Assembly (NCBI RefSeq): GCF_020283565.1
Contig: NC_060062.1
Coordinates: 22,354,127-22,418,126 of the forward strand
Reading direction: 5' to 3'
DNA: 64,000 bases
DNA from: Trifolium pratense
Lineage: Eukaryota > Streptophyta > Magnoliopsida > Fabales > Fabaceae
Under the pieces are notes generated by a model. It ran no database searches, was not told the origin of the DNA, and worked only from the letters and a program-made list of their open reading frames with translations. Positions within the stretch are counted from its first letter, which is position 1; each line of letters starts with the position of its first letter. The position numbers and the translations under genes were made by a program. This document shows, in pieces, positions 21,533 to 33,148 of this stretch.

Positions 21533-24500
21533 ACTCTACCCTCCTTAAAGAATTTTCGCCCTCGAAAATTACCTGGAAATAACTCTGGATACGAACTCAT
21601 CATCTTGCTCTCCAATTCCCAAGTCGCATTCTCACCAGCGGGTCCTCCCCATACCACCTTCACCGAGGTGATATCCTTATTTCTCAACCTCTTCACTTCT
21701 CTACCTTCGATCCTCAAAGGCACAGTCTCGACCGTTAAGTCGTCCCTCACTTGAACATCATCCGATTCAATCACATGTGAAGGGTCTCTTACATACTTCC
21801 TCAATTGTGACACGTGAAACACATCGTGCAAATTCGCCAATGATGGCGGTAAAGCAATCCTATACGCCACTTTCCCCACTCTTTTCAAAATCTGATAAGG
21901 ACCAATAAACTTCGACGTCAACTTCCTCGACTTCAAAGCACGTCCAATTCCGGTAGTCGATGTAACTCTTAAGAAAACATGATCACCTTCTTGAAATTCA
22001 ATGTCTTTCCTCCTCTTGTCGTGATAACTCTTCTGACGACTCTGAGACGCTTTCATCTTCTCTCTAATCATTCTAATCTTTTCCGTAGTCTCTTGCACAA
22101 TCTCCGGACCAAGAATCACACTCTCTCCGGATTCAAACCAACAAAGCGGTGTTCTACACCTCCTTCCATACAAAGCCTCAAAAGGTGCCATTCCAATACT
22201 CGAATGAAAACTATTGTTGTACGTGAATTCGATCAACGGCAAACACGAATCCCAACTTACTCCTTGCTCCAAAATACAAGCTCTCAACAAATCTTCTAAA
22301 GATTGTATTGTCCTTTCCGATTGGCCATCCGTTTGAGGATGATAAGCCGAACTCAACCTCAACTTAGTCCTTAAAGCCTCTTGTAAACTTTCCCAAAATC
22401 TCGAAGTGAACCTCGGATCTCGATCCGAAACAATACTCGACGGAATACCATGCAACTTCACAATTTGCTCCACATAGATCTCGGCCAACTTAGGCACCAA
22501 GGTACCTTTCTTAATAGCAATAAAATGCGCACACTTCGTCAAACGATCTACTACCACCCAAATCACTTCATAACCTTTAGTAGTCTTGGGTAAACCTCCC
22601 ACAAAATCCATCGCAATACTCTCCCACTTCCATTCCGGGATAAACAAAGGTTGCAACAAACCAGACGGTTTCTGATGCTCAATCTTCGACTTCTGACAAA
22701 CTAGACAAGCATAAACAAACTCAGAAATTTGCCTCTTCATTCCTGGCCACCAAAATAACTTCTTCAAATCTTGATACATCTTGGCTACTCCAGGGTGAAT
22801 ACTCATTCCACTCCTATGACCTTCTTCCAAAATCATCTTCTTTATTTCTGGCACATCGGGTACACACACTTTTCCATGAAATCTCACGACTCCATTCCCG
22901 TCAACTTTGAAATTAGCTTCTTTTCCTTCCTCAACTACTATTGCCAACTTCTCCATTAACTTCTTATCCGACTTTTGACATTCTTTGATATTCTCTAGAA
23001 AAGGATTCGTCAACTTCAACATTCTCAATTTCACACTCTTAGGAGTCACTTCACACACTAGACTCAAATCTCGGAATTCTTCAATCAACTCCAGCTCTTT
23101 TACCATTAGTGATGACATGTGCAACGATTTCCTACTCAACGCATCGGCCACCACATTAGCTTTTCCGGGGTGATAACTCAAATCAAAGTCATAATCCTTC
23201 AAAAATTCGAGCCATCTTCTTTGTCTCATATTCAACTCCTTCTGATCGAATAGATACTTCAAACTCTTGTGATCACTAAAGACTTCAAACTTCGATCCAT
23301 ACAAGTAATGCCTCCATACTTTCAATGAAAACACAACTGCGGCTAACTCAAGATCGTGTGTCGGATAGTTCCTCTCATGAACCTTCAGTTGTCTCGACGC
23401 ATACGCTACCACTTGACCTTTTTGCATAAGCACACCTCCTAGTCCCATCTTCGAAGCATCACAATACACGATGAAAGATTCCTTAGCATCCGGTAAAATC
23501 AACACAGGCGCGGTAGTCAACCTCTTCTTAAGCTCTTGAAAACTTTCCTCGCACTTCCCATCCCAAACAAACGCTTGATCCTTCCGAGTCAACTGCGTCA
23601 AAGGCAAAGCCAACTTCGAAAATCCCTCAATGAATCTCCTATAATAACCAGCCAATCCAAGAAAACTTCTTATCTCAGAAACAGACTCCGGCGTTCCCCA
23701 TTGCAATACGGCATCAACTTTCGCTGGGTCAACCGCTATTCCTCCACTTGAAATCACATGTCCAAGAAAACTTACTTCTTTCAACCAAAATTCACACTTC
23801 GACAATTTGGCATACAACTTCTTCTCCTTCAAAACTTGTAAAACAATCCGCAAATGCTTCTTATGTTCCTCTTCGGACTTTGAGTAAACCAAAATATCAT
23901 CGATGAATACCACTACAAACTTATCCAAGAATGAATGAAAAATCCTATTCATATACTCCATAAAAACACCAGGTGCATTGGTCACACCAAAAGGCATCAC
24001 CGAATATTCATAATGACCATACCTCGTCCTAAAAGCAGTCATTGGTATATCTTCCGTTTTCACTCTAATCTGATGGTATCCGGATCTCAAATCAATCTTA
24101 CTAAACACGCAAGCTCCAACTAATTGATCCATTAAATCATCTATCCTCGGAAGTGGATACTTATTCTTGATCGTCACTTTGTTCAACTGTCGGTAGTCAA
24201 TACACAACCTCATACTCCCTTCTTTCTTCTTAACCAACAACACCGGTGCACCCCACGGCGATACACTAGGTCGAATAAACTTCTTCTCAAGTAGTTCCTC
24301 TAGTTGTTTCTTCAACTCATTCAACTCTGACGCTGACATTCGATACGGCGCCATAGATATTGGGCTAGTACCAGGTACCAAATCAATCGTAAACTCTACT
24401 TCTCTTTTCGGCGGTACATCTGACACGTCTTCCGGAAATACATCGGGAAATTCACAAACAACCGGTAACTCTTCCATCTTGACTTCACCTTCCATCTTCA

Positions 24501-25899
24501 AGGATGCAAACAACGCATACACCTCTACAGGTTCCTTCAACGATTCTACTACTTCCTTCTTACTCATCAAATGCAAACTCTCCTCCGATTTTGGAAACAC
24601 AACAGTCTTCTCACAACAGTTGATATGGACTCGATTAAATATCAACCAGTTCATACCAAAGATAACATCTATTCCACTAAGTTGGATACACACTAGGTCC
24701 ATTCCAAAGTGTCTACCAAACACGGTTACGGGACAGTCACGACATACGAGACGGGTAGTTACAGAACCATTAGCAGGAGTTTCTATTTCCATACGACCAG
24801 ACATTTCAGACACAGGTATACTAAGACGCTTCATGCAATCAACGGATATAAAAGAATGTGTTGCTCCCGTATCAATAATCGCAATTAAAGGAGTGTTATA
24901 GATGAAACACGTACCTCTAATGAGATTATCCCCCTGATCCGCATCATCTCCACTCAAAGCAAACACCTTTCCCACAGTCTTCTTCGGCTTCTTGCACATA
25001 GGACTCTTGTGACCCTCTTCACCACAATTGAAACAAGTCACCTTCACTTGACACACATCCGACTTGTGTCCTAGCCTCCCACAATTGAAACACTTGTCCA
25101 CCTTCTTTGGGCACTCATAAGACTTATGACCCAACTCACCACACTTGTAGCATTGTCCACCACCTCTCTTCTTTCCACCACTAGTCTCAACAACCTTCTT
25201 CCCCTTGTCACCATAAGGCTTCCCACGGTCTTGACCTTTTCCTCTCTTGTCACTCATGGCCTTGTAGTAGTTAGTCTTGGCCTTTCCATCATCATCACAA
25301 ATACGGCACTTATCCACCAAAGTTGCAAAGTCTCGGATTTGAGAAAATCCGATAAGATGCTTGATGTCCGGGCGCAACCCACTTTCAATCTTGACACACT
25401 TGTCATTCTCAGCTTCCACGGTGTTGTAGTGTGGACTAAACGCACACAACTCCTCAAACTTCACGGAATACTCCGCCACAGACATGTTCCCTTGCTTGAG
25501 CTCCATGAACTCCACCACTTTCTTGTTCCTAATATCAGCCGGAAAGTACTTCCTCAAGAACTCTCCCTTGAACATCTCCCAAGTGATTACCACACCACCA
25601 ACTCCCATCCTCAGCTTAGCATTCTTCCACCACTTGTTAGCTTCTTCACGAAGTACATAAGTACCCAAGGTTAGCTTACTCTCCTCGGTACACCTCATAG
25701 CCTCAAAGACAATCTCTACTTCCTCTATCCACTTGACAGCAGCCTCCGGAGCATAGCCTCCAGTGAAAAGCTTCGGATTATGCTTCATAAACCTCTCCAA
25801 CCTCATCTCATCTTCCCTCCCGGGTTGATGATCTCTAGCCACGATGTTGGTCAAAGTAGCTATCGCATCTGTCATCTGATTGTTAGCCCTAGCCGCCAT
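21514..25899 (-). CDS. Gag-pol polyprotein of the Ty3/gypsy element
   Basis: One open frame of 1461 codons, intact. In order: gag capsid-like region; three CCHC zinc knuckles around residues 245-300 (for example [14 protein letters not shown]); aspartic protease with DTGATHSF (about 345); reverse transcriptase with the FIDDILVY catalytic block (about 665); RNase H with YCDAS (about 810); integrase with an HHCC zinc region (about 1030-1070) and a DDE core; and a C-terminal chromodomain-like stretch ([17 protein letters not shown], about 1420-1440). These are the activities for reverse transcription and integration in a cytoplasmic particle. The first ATG of the frame is at 25899; the frame also extends upstream to a TTG. 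The stop lies within the 3' LTR and the polypurine tract is inside the coding region. Confidence 0.95.
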   Translation of the reverse strand: MAARANNQMTDAIATLTNIVARDHQPGREDEMRLERFMKHNPKLFTGGYAPEAAVKWIEEVEIVFEAMRCTEESKLTLGTYVLREEANKWWKNAKLRMGVGGVVITWEMFKGEFLRKYFPADIRNKKVVEFMELKQGNMSVAEYSVKFEELCAFSPHYNTVEAENDKCVKIESGLRPDIKHLIGFSQIRDFATLVDKCRICDDDGKAKTNYYKAMSDKRGKGQDRGKPYGDKGKKVVETSGGKKRGGGQCYKCGELGHKSYECPKKVDKCFNCGRLGHKSDVCQVKVTCFNCGEEGHKSPMCKKPKKTVGKVFALSGDDADQGDNLIRGTCFIYNTPLIAIIDTGATHSFISVDCMKRLSIPVSEMSGRMEIETPANGSVTTRLVCRDCPVTVFGRHFGMDLVCIQLSGIDVIFGMNWLIFNRVHINCCEKTVVFPKSEESLHLMSKKEVVESLKEPVEVYALFASLKMEGEVKMEELPVVCEFPDVFPEDVSDVPPKREVEFTIDLVPGTSPISMAPYRMSASELNELKKQLEELLEKKFIRPSVSPWGAPVLLVKKKEGSMRLCIDYRQLNKVTIKNKYPLPRIDDLMDQLVGACVFSKIDLRSGYHQIRVKTEDIPMTAFRTRYGHYEYSVMPFGVTNAPGVFMEYMNRIFHSFLDKFVVVFIDDILVYSKSEEEHKKHLRIVLQVLKEKKLYAKLSKCEFWLKEVSFLGHVISSGGIAVDPAKVDAVLQWGTPESVSEIRSFLGLAGYYRRFIEGFSKLALPLTQLTRKDQAFVWDGKCEESFQELKKRLTTAPVLILPDAKESFIVYCDASKMGLGGVLMQKGQVVAYASRQLKVHERNYPTHDLELAAVVFSLKVWRHYLYGSKFEVFSDHKSLKYLFDQKELNMRQRRWLEFLKDYDFDLSYHPGKANVVADALSRKSLHMSSLMVKELELIEEFRDLSLVCEVTPKSVKLRMLKLTNPFLENIKECQKSDKKLMEKLAIVVEEGKEANFKVDGNGVVRFHGKVCVPDVPEIKKMILEEGHRSGMSIHPGVAKMYQDLKKLFWWPGMKRQISEFVYACLVCQKSKIEHQKPSGLLQPLFIPEWKWESIAMDFVGGLPKTTKGYEVIWVVVDRLTKCAHFIAIKKGTLVPKLAEIYVEQIVKLHGIPSSIVSDRDPRFTSRFWESLQEALRTKLRLSSAYHPQTDGQSERTIQSLEDLLRACILEQGVSWDSCLPLIEFTYNNSFHSSIGMAPFEALYGRRCRTPLCWFESGESVILGPEIVQETTEKIRMIREKMKASQSRQKSYHDKRRKDIEFQEGDHVFLRVTSTTGIGRALKSRKLTSKFIGPYQILKRVGKVAYRIALPPSLANLHDVFHVSQLRKYVRDPSHVIESDDVQVRDDLTVETVPLRIEGREVKRLRNKDITSVKVVWGGPAGENATWELESKMMSSYPELFPGNFRGRKFFKEGRVVTTQF
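21533..21546 (-). other. Polypurine tract
   Basis: The minus strand reads AAGGAGGGTAGAGT directly before the 3' LTR. It primes plus-strand DNA synthesis and here also codes for the last residues of gag-pol. Confidence 0.75.
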
Positions 25900-26019
25900 G
25901 ATCCTGAACAACCAATCAATTCCAAGAACAGACTTAGAAAGATAATATCAACAGTGTTATCTCTACACAAGTTGAATATATGGGCAACTATTCCTAATTG
26001 GTTCCACATGAACCAACCA

Positions 26020-26032
26020 GGCTCTGATACCA
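26020..26032 (-). other. Primer-binding site for initiator tRNA-Met
   Basis: The minus strand reads TGGTATCAGAGCC four bases downstream of the 5' LTR end (26037). It is complementary to the 3' end of plant initiator tRNA-Met. Confidence 0.9.
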
Positions 26033-26627
26033 CTATTGTAACACCCAAACCCCTTAACGCGTATTTATTAAATATAAATAAATAAAACACTTAAGAAAAT
26101 TTAGGCGTCACGTGTTAATAATACAAACTACGGCATAATTAATTTCATGCTAGCACAGCGGAATTAAAAGCGAATAATTATCATAATGTGTATCATACAA
26201 TGATCATAATTGTTCACACAATATCCTTAGGCTCTAGGCCATATCAACAAGGATATTATGTTTACAACCCAAAAGATAGGATTAGCAAAGTACAATATGC
26301 CATCACGGGCTTAATACAATTCAACGAATAACCCGACCCGGTAAATACCTAATCAGAGCAATTCTATACAACCCATCAAAAGAGATATACAAATATATCT
26401 AAAGGAGTAGTCTAGGCTAAACTCCTCACCAAAAAGCGCTACACTAAGCACGAGCACGAACAGTCCTCTAACTCTGATCGGGATCCTCAACCTGAGAACC
26501 TGAACCCCCAACGGTCCAGCACATAACACAAAGCATGAGAGTTAGATCACATAATCAAAATATAAGTGCAAGTAAAAGGTACTTAAACACTCCATCAACA
26601 ACAACAAGCATACAAAAAAAAAATGCG

Positions 26628-29462
26628 ATGAGAGAGAGAGGTAGAGAGAGAGTGAGAGGCGATGCATCTAGGGCTTCCTTAGAGCCGCCGTATTGGTCAC
26701 CGCCTTCACCGGAAGCAAGGCACAAACGGGGGGGAGAATCAGCAGATAGTCGAGGTTGGACTGAGGTGAGTTATCGACGTCGGAAAGGGCTGCGAGAGGT
26801 GGATAGAAGGAACGGCAGAGATGTGCAGAACCATCGATATCATAACAGAACCAATTCTATCCTTGATTTTCATTCCTTTCATGATGAACGATCATGGCCT
26901 CATCAACACGAACTCGATCACGACTCAGATAGGAGGGTGCAGACGCGTTACAACAAGGAGTGGCGCCGCGACGGCAGGCGATCACGATATCTCCATCGGC
27001 GGCGATCTGTTTCAACGTTTTCCTCTCAGAACCGACATATGGCAGCGGGAGATCGATCTGGACGGCGGCAAGGCAAGGAAGGTAGGAGGCGGTGGGAGAA
27101 TGATGATCGACGGGAATTTCATGGAAGTGGGAAGCAGAGAAACGATTGTTACGGTGATGATGCGAAGGTGTATGGTGAGGAAGGGCAATATGCGCAGCGC
27201 CATAACAAGAACCTGCAGCAGTTTATTCATGGTGATGAGCATGCCAATGTGCGTAACAGGGTAGTTGGGAAGGAGATAGATTCTTATGGACGTGACGGAG
27301 GGTTGGTGAATCATGGGAAAGAGGGTTTTGATGTGCTCGGGACGGAATTAAAACGGTATGTCACGTTTTATTTTACTAATTTTCCGCACCAATTATCAAA
27401 ATTTCTTCTTTGTAAGGGCTTTGAAGTTTGTGGCATGCTGGAAGATGTTTTTGTTCCCAGGAAGAGAAATAAGCGCGGTGAACCGTTCGGTTTTGCCAAA
27501 TTCTCAAATGTGAGAAATGTCTCTAAGTTGTTAAGTGCCCTGAATAATGTTTATTTTGGACATTATCGCGTTCGAGCTAGAATAGCCAGCTTCAACCGTA
27601 ACGATAGGATGGAAGAGGCAAGCCCAGAGAAGGGGAGGCATGTCATGACGAAGGATAATGGCAAGCTAGCTAAGAAAGAGGGTGACGTCGTCGTTTCGCA
27701 TTCTCTGGACCTGAAACGAAACGGTCTTCGTAAGGACTCTAAGATGGTGCAGGCTAGTAGGGGAGACGTAAATGTTGTTGAGCCTGTCAAGGGAGACAAC
27801 GGAGAACTGGAAGCTGTGCGGGTGGGAGATGTCGAGATTTCATTAGGGGAGGGGAAGGATAAGGTGAGGCGCCATAATGTCAAGTTGCATGAGGGAGGGT
27901 CTAAGCCTGTGATTACGGCTATGCCAAACGTAGCCGTTAAGGAAAATGACCATCAAGTTCTTTTAAGAAGCTACAGGGCTGAGTCCGTTGACGTGTCATG
28001 GGCGCAAAATGGTTTAGTGGCGACGATTTTTAATGGTGAGGCGGTTTCAGTAATGCAGAGAAGAATAATGGACGCAGGCTTTATCGATTTGGATCTTATT
28101 CCGATGGGGGCTGATAAGGTTTTTGTCCGAAGCCTGGCAGGAGACGACGCTATGGCAGTAGTCAACAATGACAGGGAGTTCTTTCAACTTATTTTCTCGA
28201 GTTGGGCACGTTGGGATAGTCTTGTGCAGCCTTACAGGCGAGGCACTTGGGTCCGTTTGTATGGTATTCCGTTGCAAGCGTGGAATGTGAATTTTTTCAA
28301 GTTATGCGTTTTCGAATGCGGCAGGTTTTTGCGTGTGGATAGTTGTACAGCGGACAAGGATCGACTTGATTACGCCAGAGTTCTGATTGCCACAACTGAC
28401 TTGGATTTTGTCAATAAAGTGGAGACTGTTTTGGTTGACGGATTCCAGATTGAGGTGAAAATAGTGGAGGAACGATGTTTCACCCTCGGGGAGGATTCTT
28501 GTCTTTTCGAGGAAGGGTGCGACACAGAGTCGTACCATTCTGATAATAATGGTGGCCAGGGAGACCCGGAAGTTCGACGCCAGATTGATTCTATGGTTGA
28601 AAACTTAGCGAAAGGTGTGGAGGAAGCTGGGGTTATTGGGTCTGAGGAGAATTTTCCACTATCTAAGAATCGTGGTGTTGTGGACGGCATGAACGAGAAA
28701 GAGGCGTTAGAGATGCCTGGCCTTGATAGGTTTCTTTCTTCAACTCAATCCGCTATGGGAGATTCTCCTCTTTCGGGGGGAAGACAGGAGAGTAATTCTT
28801 GTTGCTCGCCGTTTGTTGATGCTTGTGGGAGTCCTAGTGTTGTTGGAGGGCAGGGCGTGGCTAACCCTATACCGAACCGAAGCAAACGTGCACTTTCTTG
28901 TCCACCCGGTGCGATGAACTCTGCGTTATCGGGACCTTGGAGTTTGGAGTGGTTGCAGGACAGGAATCAAGGGGATGCTGGGGTTCTCTTTTCAGCTAAT
29001 AAATGGTTGTGTAAAGGAAAACGCAATGGTGACCGTCAGGAGAGGATTGTTCAGGAGGATCCGAAAAGGAGGAAAGGTGGTGGGGTGTTCCGGCATACTA
29101 TTTCCAGCATAAAAAAGGTAGCCAGAATGCCTAGTCCGGAGAGAGGTGAGGTTTTAAAAGTTCTCAAAAAGAAGGAGCGACGCCGCAGAGTAGGACCCGG
29201 GGCGCCAAGACCAGGCAGCGTGAGTCTTCGAGAGTCGTCTACCGTTTCGTCCTCGTCAGTCTCTGCTAATAATGACTGGCAACATTGGGTGGTCATGAAA
29301 GGTAATGAGAAAGTGGTAGCCGACGATGTCAGAGAGGTAGGTAAAGCTATTGGAGTGGAGTATAATGGTGTCAATGAGAACATGTTTAGTGTGCTCGCTC
29401 GGAAGGGCATAGCGAAGAAGTCGGCGTCGGGTCAGACGCAGGGAGGAGGGAATTCTCGATGA
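26628..29462 (+). CDS. LINE ORF1, RNA-binding protein
   Basis: The product has 944 residues. The first about 200 are Arg-, His- and Gly-rich. An RRM fold follows at about 243-320: VTFYFTNF is the RNP2-like strand and FGFAKFSN the RNP1-like strand. A DUF4283-like region then spans about 450-590 (RGTWVRLYGIPLQAWN), with a basic tail near the C-terminus. Plant L1-type ORF1 proteins bind the element RNA and act as chaperones. The open frame extends upstream into LTR sequence to 26535, but the first ATG inside the element in this frame is at 26628. The TGA stop overlaps the ORF2 start as ATGA. Confidence 0.88.
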   Translation: MRERGRERVRGDASRASLEPPYWSPPSPEARHKRGGESADSRGWTEVSYRRRKGLREVDRRNGRDVQNHRYHNRTNSILDFHSFHDERSWPHQHELDHDSDRRVQTRYNKEWRRDGRRSRYLHRRRSVSTFSSQNRHMAAGDRSGRRQGKEGRRRWENDDRREFHGSGKQRNDCYGDDAKVYGEEGQYAQRHNKNLQQFIHGDEHANVRNRVVGKEIDSYGRDGGLVNHGKEGFDVLGTELKRYVTFYFTNFPHQLSKFLLCKGFEVCGMLEDVFVPRKRNKRGEPFGFAKFSNVRNVSKLLSALNNVYFGHYRVRARIASFNRNDRMEEASPEKGRHVMTKDNGKLAKKEGDVVVSHSLDLKRNGLRKDSKMVQASRGDVNVVEPVKGDNGELEAVRVGDVEISLGEGKDKVRRHNVKLHEGGSKPVITAMPNVAVKENDHQVLLRSYRAESVDVSWAQNGLVATIFNGEAVSVMQRRIMDAGFIDLDLIPMGADKVFVRSLAGDDAMAVVNNDREFFQLIFSSWARWDSLVQPYRRGTWVRLYGIPLQAWNVNFFKLCVFECGRFLRVDSCTADKDRLDYARVLIATTDLDFVNKVETVLVDGFQIEVKIVEERCFTLGEDSCLFEEGCDTESYHSDNNGGQGDPEVRRQIDSMVENLAKGVEEAGVIGSEENFPLSKNRGVVDGMNEKEALEMPGLDRFLSSTQSAMGDSPLSGGRQESNSCCSPFVDACGSPSVVGGQGVANPIPNRSKRALSCPPGAMNSALSGPWSLEWLQDRNQGDAGVLFSANKWLCKGKRNGDRQERIVQEDPKRRKGGGVFRHTISSIKKVARMPSPERGEVLKVLKKKERRRRVGPGAPRPGSVSLRESSTVSSSSVSANNDWQHWVVMKGNEKVVADDVREVGKAIGVEYNGVNENMFSVLARKGIAKKSASGQTQGGGNSR

Positions 29463-32400
29463 AGATTATTTCCTGGAATATTAGGGGTTTGGGGGGTTTA
29501 GCAAAAAGACAGGAGGTCCGTAAGTTGGTGGGTACCCAACATCCCTATTTGTTGTGCCTCCAAGAAACTAAGTTGCAGTCTTGTGATGATTTTATTTGTT
29601 CGACTCTTTGGGGTATCTCGTCTCAAGCGTTTTCCTACCGTCCCTCGAATGGGGCTTCTGGGGGCTTACTAACCCTTTGGGACACTGCGGAGGTGGAGGT
29701 GTGGTCGTCGGAGAGTCTTGAAGGTGTTTTGTGGTGTCATGGTCGGTTTGTTAGGTCGGATGAGGAGTTTTATGTGGCAAATGTTTATGCTCCGTGTGAT
29801 GATGGGGCGAAGCAACTGTTGTGGGACTCGCTTTCCGCGAAAATCCAAGCGTTGGGGAGATCTCGGATATGTGTGTGCGGGGATTTCAATGCTGTTAGGA
29901 GCGTAGATGAACGTCACTCGGTTAGGGTCGGGTATCGCTCCTCAGATCACATCTCTTTTAATCGTTTTATAGATGATAACACCCTGGTGGATCTTCCGCT
30001 GTGTGGTCGTAAGTACACCTGGTTTAAAGGGGATGGGCTGTCGATGAGCCGTTTGGATAGATTTTTGCTCTCTGGGGAGTGGTGTTTAACTTGGCCCAAC
30101 TGTACTCAGGTCGCTCGGATGAGAGGGTTATCTGACCATTGCCCTTTGGTTCTGGCAGCGGATGAGGAGGATTGGGGACCTCGTCCTTTAAGGATGCTTA
30201 AATGCTGGAAAGATGTTCCTGGGTATAAGTTGTTTGTGCGAGAGAAATGGACTTCTTATCAGATTGATGGTTGGGGTGGTTATGTGCTCAAAGAGAAATT
30301 TAAAAGGATTAAGCTGGCCTTGAAAGATTGGCATCAAATGCACACCAAAAATTTGCCTAGTCGGATTGAGTCTTTGAAAGATAGACTGGCGGTGATTGAT
30401 GCGAAGGGGGAAGAGGATGATCTATCTGAATTTGAGCTAGCGGAACTTCGTGGGGTCTCGTCAGATATTCATTCGCTTTCCCGGTTGAACGCAAGTATTT
30501 GCTGGCAGCAATCTCGTTCGCGTTGGCTCAAGGAAGGGGACGCCAACACCAAGTATTTCCATTCAGTCCTAGCCAACCGACGGAGAGGAAATACTATTTC
30601 GTCCTTACAGGTGGACAATACCAGAGTGGAGGGTGTGGTCCCTATCAGAAATGCGGTTGTTTCTCATTTTGCTGCTCATTTTAAGGCTGTTACTATGGAG
30701 AGGCCTGGGGTGGATAATCTAGCTTTTAAACGGTTGCAGGTGGCGGAAGTCAGTAGCTTAATCAAGCCTTTCTCGATGGAGGAGATAAAGGTAGCTGTCT
30801 GGGACTGCGACAGTTATAAAAGTCTGGGCCCTGATGGGATTAATTTTGGCTTTGTTAAGGATTTTTGGGCAGAGATTCAAGGTGACGTCATGCGTTTTTG
30901 TTCAGAGTTTCACCGTAATGGTAGATTGGCCAAGGGCTTAAATGCTACCTTTATTGCTTTGATCCCCAAAGTGGATAGTCCTCAAAGGTTGAATGATTTC
31001 CGACCTATCTCTCTTGTGGGCAGTCTTTATAAAATTCTGGCTAAGGTGTTAGCAAACCGGTTGCGCAATGTGATGGGCAGCGTGATTTCTGAGTCTCAAA
31101 CTGCTTTTGTTCAGGGTCGGCAAATCCTCGACGGAATTCTTATTGCAAACGAGGTGGTGGATGAGGCACGTAGGGCTAAGAAAGAGTTGATGCTCTTTAA
31201 GGTCGATTTTGAGAAGGCTTATGATTCTGTAGACTGGGGTTACCTCGATGCTGTTATGGGGAGGATGGGTTTTCCAACCCTATGGAGGAAGTGGATTAAG
31301 GAATGTGTGTGCACGGCTACAGCTTCGGTTTTAGTCAATGGTAGTCCGACTGATGAGTTTCCTCTTGAGAGAGGCTTAAGACAAGGGGATCCGTTATCCC
31401 CTTTTCTCTTCCTGTTGGCTGCTGAGGGTTTACATGTCTTGATGGAGGCCATGGTGGAGCGTAACCTTTTTACGGGGTATAATGTTGGAGATATAAATCC
31501 GGTGTCGGTGTCACACCTTCAGTTCGCTGATGATACGTTGTTGTTGGGGTCCAAAAGTTGGGCAAATGTTCGTGCCTTGCGGGCCGTCCTTGTGTTGTTC
31601 GAGTCTATGTCGGGTCTGCGGGTTAACTTTAACAAAAGCATGCTGGTAGGGGTTAATATTCCTGATTCTTGGCTTGGTGAGGCAGCGTCAGCTTTGTGTT
31701 GTAAAGTGGGAAAAATCCCTTTCCTTTATCTGGGCCTACCTATCGGGGGTGATCCGAGGCGTTTAGGTTTTTGGGAACCGGTCGTGAATCGTTTAAAGAA
31801 TCGTCTATCAGGATGGAGGAGTCGTTTTCTTTCCTTTGGTGGTCGTTTGGTTCTGCTAAAATCTGTGTTGACCTCTCTGCCTGTCTATTCCCTTTCTTTC
31901 TTCAAAGCTCCCTCAGGTACTATCTCTGCTATTGAATCTATTTTGATTAAATTTTTTTGGGGGGGTTGTGAGGATCTTAGGAAAACATCGTGGATTAATT
32001 GGAAAACTATTTGTTTGCGTAAGAAGTATGGGGGTTTGGGGGTTAGGCAGTTGAAGGAATTTAATTTGGCCCTGTTAGGTAAGTGGTGTTGGAGGATGTT
32101 AGTGGATAGAGAGGGATTATGGTTTCGAGTGCTAGCTGGTCGTTACGGGGTGGAGAGAGGCAGGTTGTGTGTGGGAGGGACGAGAGGGTCTACGTGGTGG
32201 AGGGAGTTGGCGAGTATACGAGATGGTGGTGGCGCGTTAGGCGGAGGCTGGTTTGGAGGGCATATTTCAAGAAAGGTGGGAGATGGGTCTGACACTTTTT
32301 TTTGGACTGACCCTTGGGTGGATGGGACCACGTTGAGGGAGAGGTTTGGGCGGTTGTTTGACCTGGCAGAAAACAAATCGGCCTCTGTGGCTGAGATGTT

Positions 32401-33148
32401 TATGCGGGGGTGGGGGGTTGGAGGGGAGGCGTGGGTATGGCGGCGTCAGTTGAGGGCGTGGGAGGAGGAGCTGGTGGGGGAGTGTCAGTCGTTACTTATG
32501 ACCATTTCCTTGCAGGATTATGTTTCAGATAGGTGGCAGTGGCAGCCTGACCCGGACGATGGTTATACAGTGCGTGGTGCATATCAGCTGTTGACAGCAC
32601 AGGATACAGTTACTTTGGATACAGCGGCAGGGCTTATTTGGCATCCTCAGGTTCCCTTGAAGGTTTCTATCTTTGCATGGCGACTCTTGCGAGACAGGTT
32701 ACCTACCAAAGCAAACCTGGTTTCTCGAGCTATTTTATCTTCGGAGGATCATCTATGTGTTTCTGGTTGCGAGGAGGTTGAGTCAGCTCAGCACTTGTTT
32801 CTCTCCTGCAGTACTTTTGGCGCTCTCTGGTCTCTTGTTAGCTCTTGGATTGGCTCGTCTTTGGTGACTGCTCAGACGCTTTCAGATCATTTCGTTCAGT
32901 TTACTGGTTCAGCGGGTGGTCTTCGAGCACGACATTCTTTTATGCAACTCATATGGCTTGCTTGTGTGTGGGTTGTGTGGACCGAAAGAAACCATCGATT
33001 GTTTAGAGGCTCGGCGAATTCTTTACTTTATATGTTGGACAAGATCAAGACTTTTTCATTTAGGTGGTTGAAAGCAACGAGTAGTACTTTAGCTTTAAAC
33101 TGCCATAGTTGGTGGTCTAGTCCTATGCTTTGTTTGGGCCTTGTATAA
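29459..33148 (+). CDS. LINE ORF2: endonuclease and reverse transcriptase
   Basis: The product has 1229 residues and is intact. An apurinic-type endonuclease spans about 1-230 (ISWNIRGLGG, LCLQETKL, CGDFNAVRS, SDHCPL). Reverse transcriptase follows: FRPISLVGSLYKILAKVLANR near 515-535, FKVDFEKAYDSVDW near 580, and the catalytic QFADDTLLLG near 687-697. A C-terminal zinc-knuckle region of the zf-RVT type (about 1060-1150) includes FAWRLLRDRLPTKANL and C-x2-C-like residues. The protein nicks chromosomal DNA and primes cDNA synthesis at the nick. The start overlaps the ORF1 stop by four bases (ATGA), so translation is likely by reinitiation or shunting. All catalytic motifs are kept. Confidence 0.95.
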   Translation: MKIISWNIRGLGGLAKRQEVRKLVGTQHPYLLCLQETKLQSCDDFICSTLWGISSQAFSYRPSNGASGGLLTLWDTAEVEVWSSESLEGVLWCHGRFVRSDEEFYVANVYAPCDDGAKQLLWDSLSAKIQALGRSRICVCGDFNAVRSVDERHSVRVGYRSSDHISFNRFIDDNTLVDLPLCGRKYTWFKGDGLSMSRLDRFLLSGEWCLTWPNCTQVARMRGLSDHCPLVLAADEEDWGPRPLRMLKCWKDVPGYKLFVREKWTSYQIDGWGGYVLKEKFKRIKLALKDWHQMHTKNLPSRIESLKDRLAVIDAKGEEDDLSEFELAELRGVSSDIHSLSRLNASICWQQSRSRWLKEGDANTKYFHSVLANRRRGNTISSLQVDNTRVEGVVPIRNAVVSHFAAHFKAVTMERPGVDNLAFKRLQVAEVSSLIKPFSMEEIKVAVWDCDSYKSLGPDGINFGFVKDFWAEIQGDVMRFCSEFHRNGRLAKGLNATFIALIPKVDSPQRLNDFRPISLVGSLYKILAKVLANRLRNVMGSVISESQTAFVQGRQILDGILIANEVVDEARRAKKELMLFKVDFEKAYDSVDWGYLDAVMGRMGFPTLWRKWIKECVCTATASVLVNGSPTDEFPLERGLRQGDPLSPFLFLLAAEGLHVLMEAMVERNLFTGYNVGDINPVSVSHLQFADDTLLLGSKSWANVRALRAVLVLFESMSGLRVNFNKSMLVGVNIPDSWLGEAASALCCKVGKIPFLYLGLPIGGDPRRLGFWEPVVNRLKNRLSGWRSRFLSFGGRLVLLKSVLTSLPVYSLSFFKAPSGTISAIESILIKFFWGGCEDLRKTSWINWKTICLRKKYGGLGVRQLKEFNLALLGKWCWRMLVDREGLWFRVLAGRYGVERGRLCVGGTRGSTWWRELASIRDGGGALGGGWFGGHISRKVGDGSDTFFWTDPWVDGTTLRERFGRLFDLAENKSASVAEMFMRGWGVGGEAWVWRRQLRAWEEELVGECQSLLMTISLQDYVSDRWQWQPDPDDGYTVRGAYQLLTAQDTVTLDTAAGLIWHPQVPLKVSIFAWRLLRDRLPTKANLVSRAILSSEDHLCVSGCEEVESAQHLFLSCSTFGALWSLVSSWIGSSLVTAQTLSDHFVQFTGSAGGLRARHSFMQLIWLACVWVVWTERNHRLFRGSANSLLYMLDKIKTFSFRWLKATSSTLALNCHSWWSSPMLCLGLV

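Noticed and set aside
26535..26627. First 31 codons of the long frame leading into LINE ORF1
   Set aside because: These bases are LTR sequence plus the target duplication. The element begins at 26613, so ORF1 starts at 26628.
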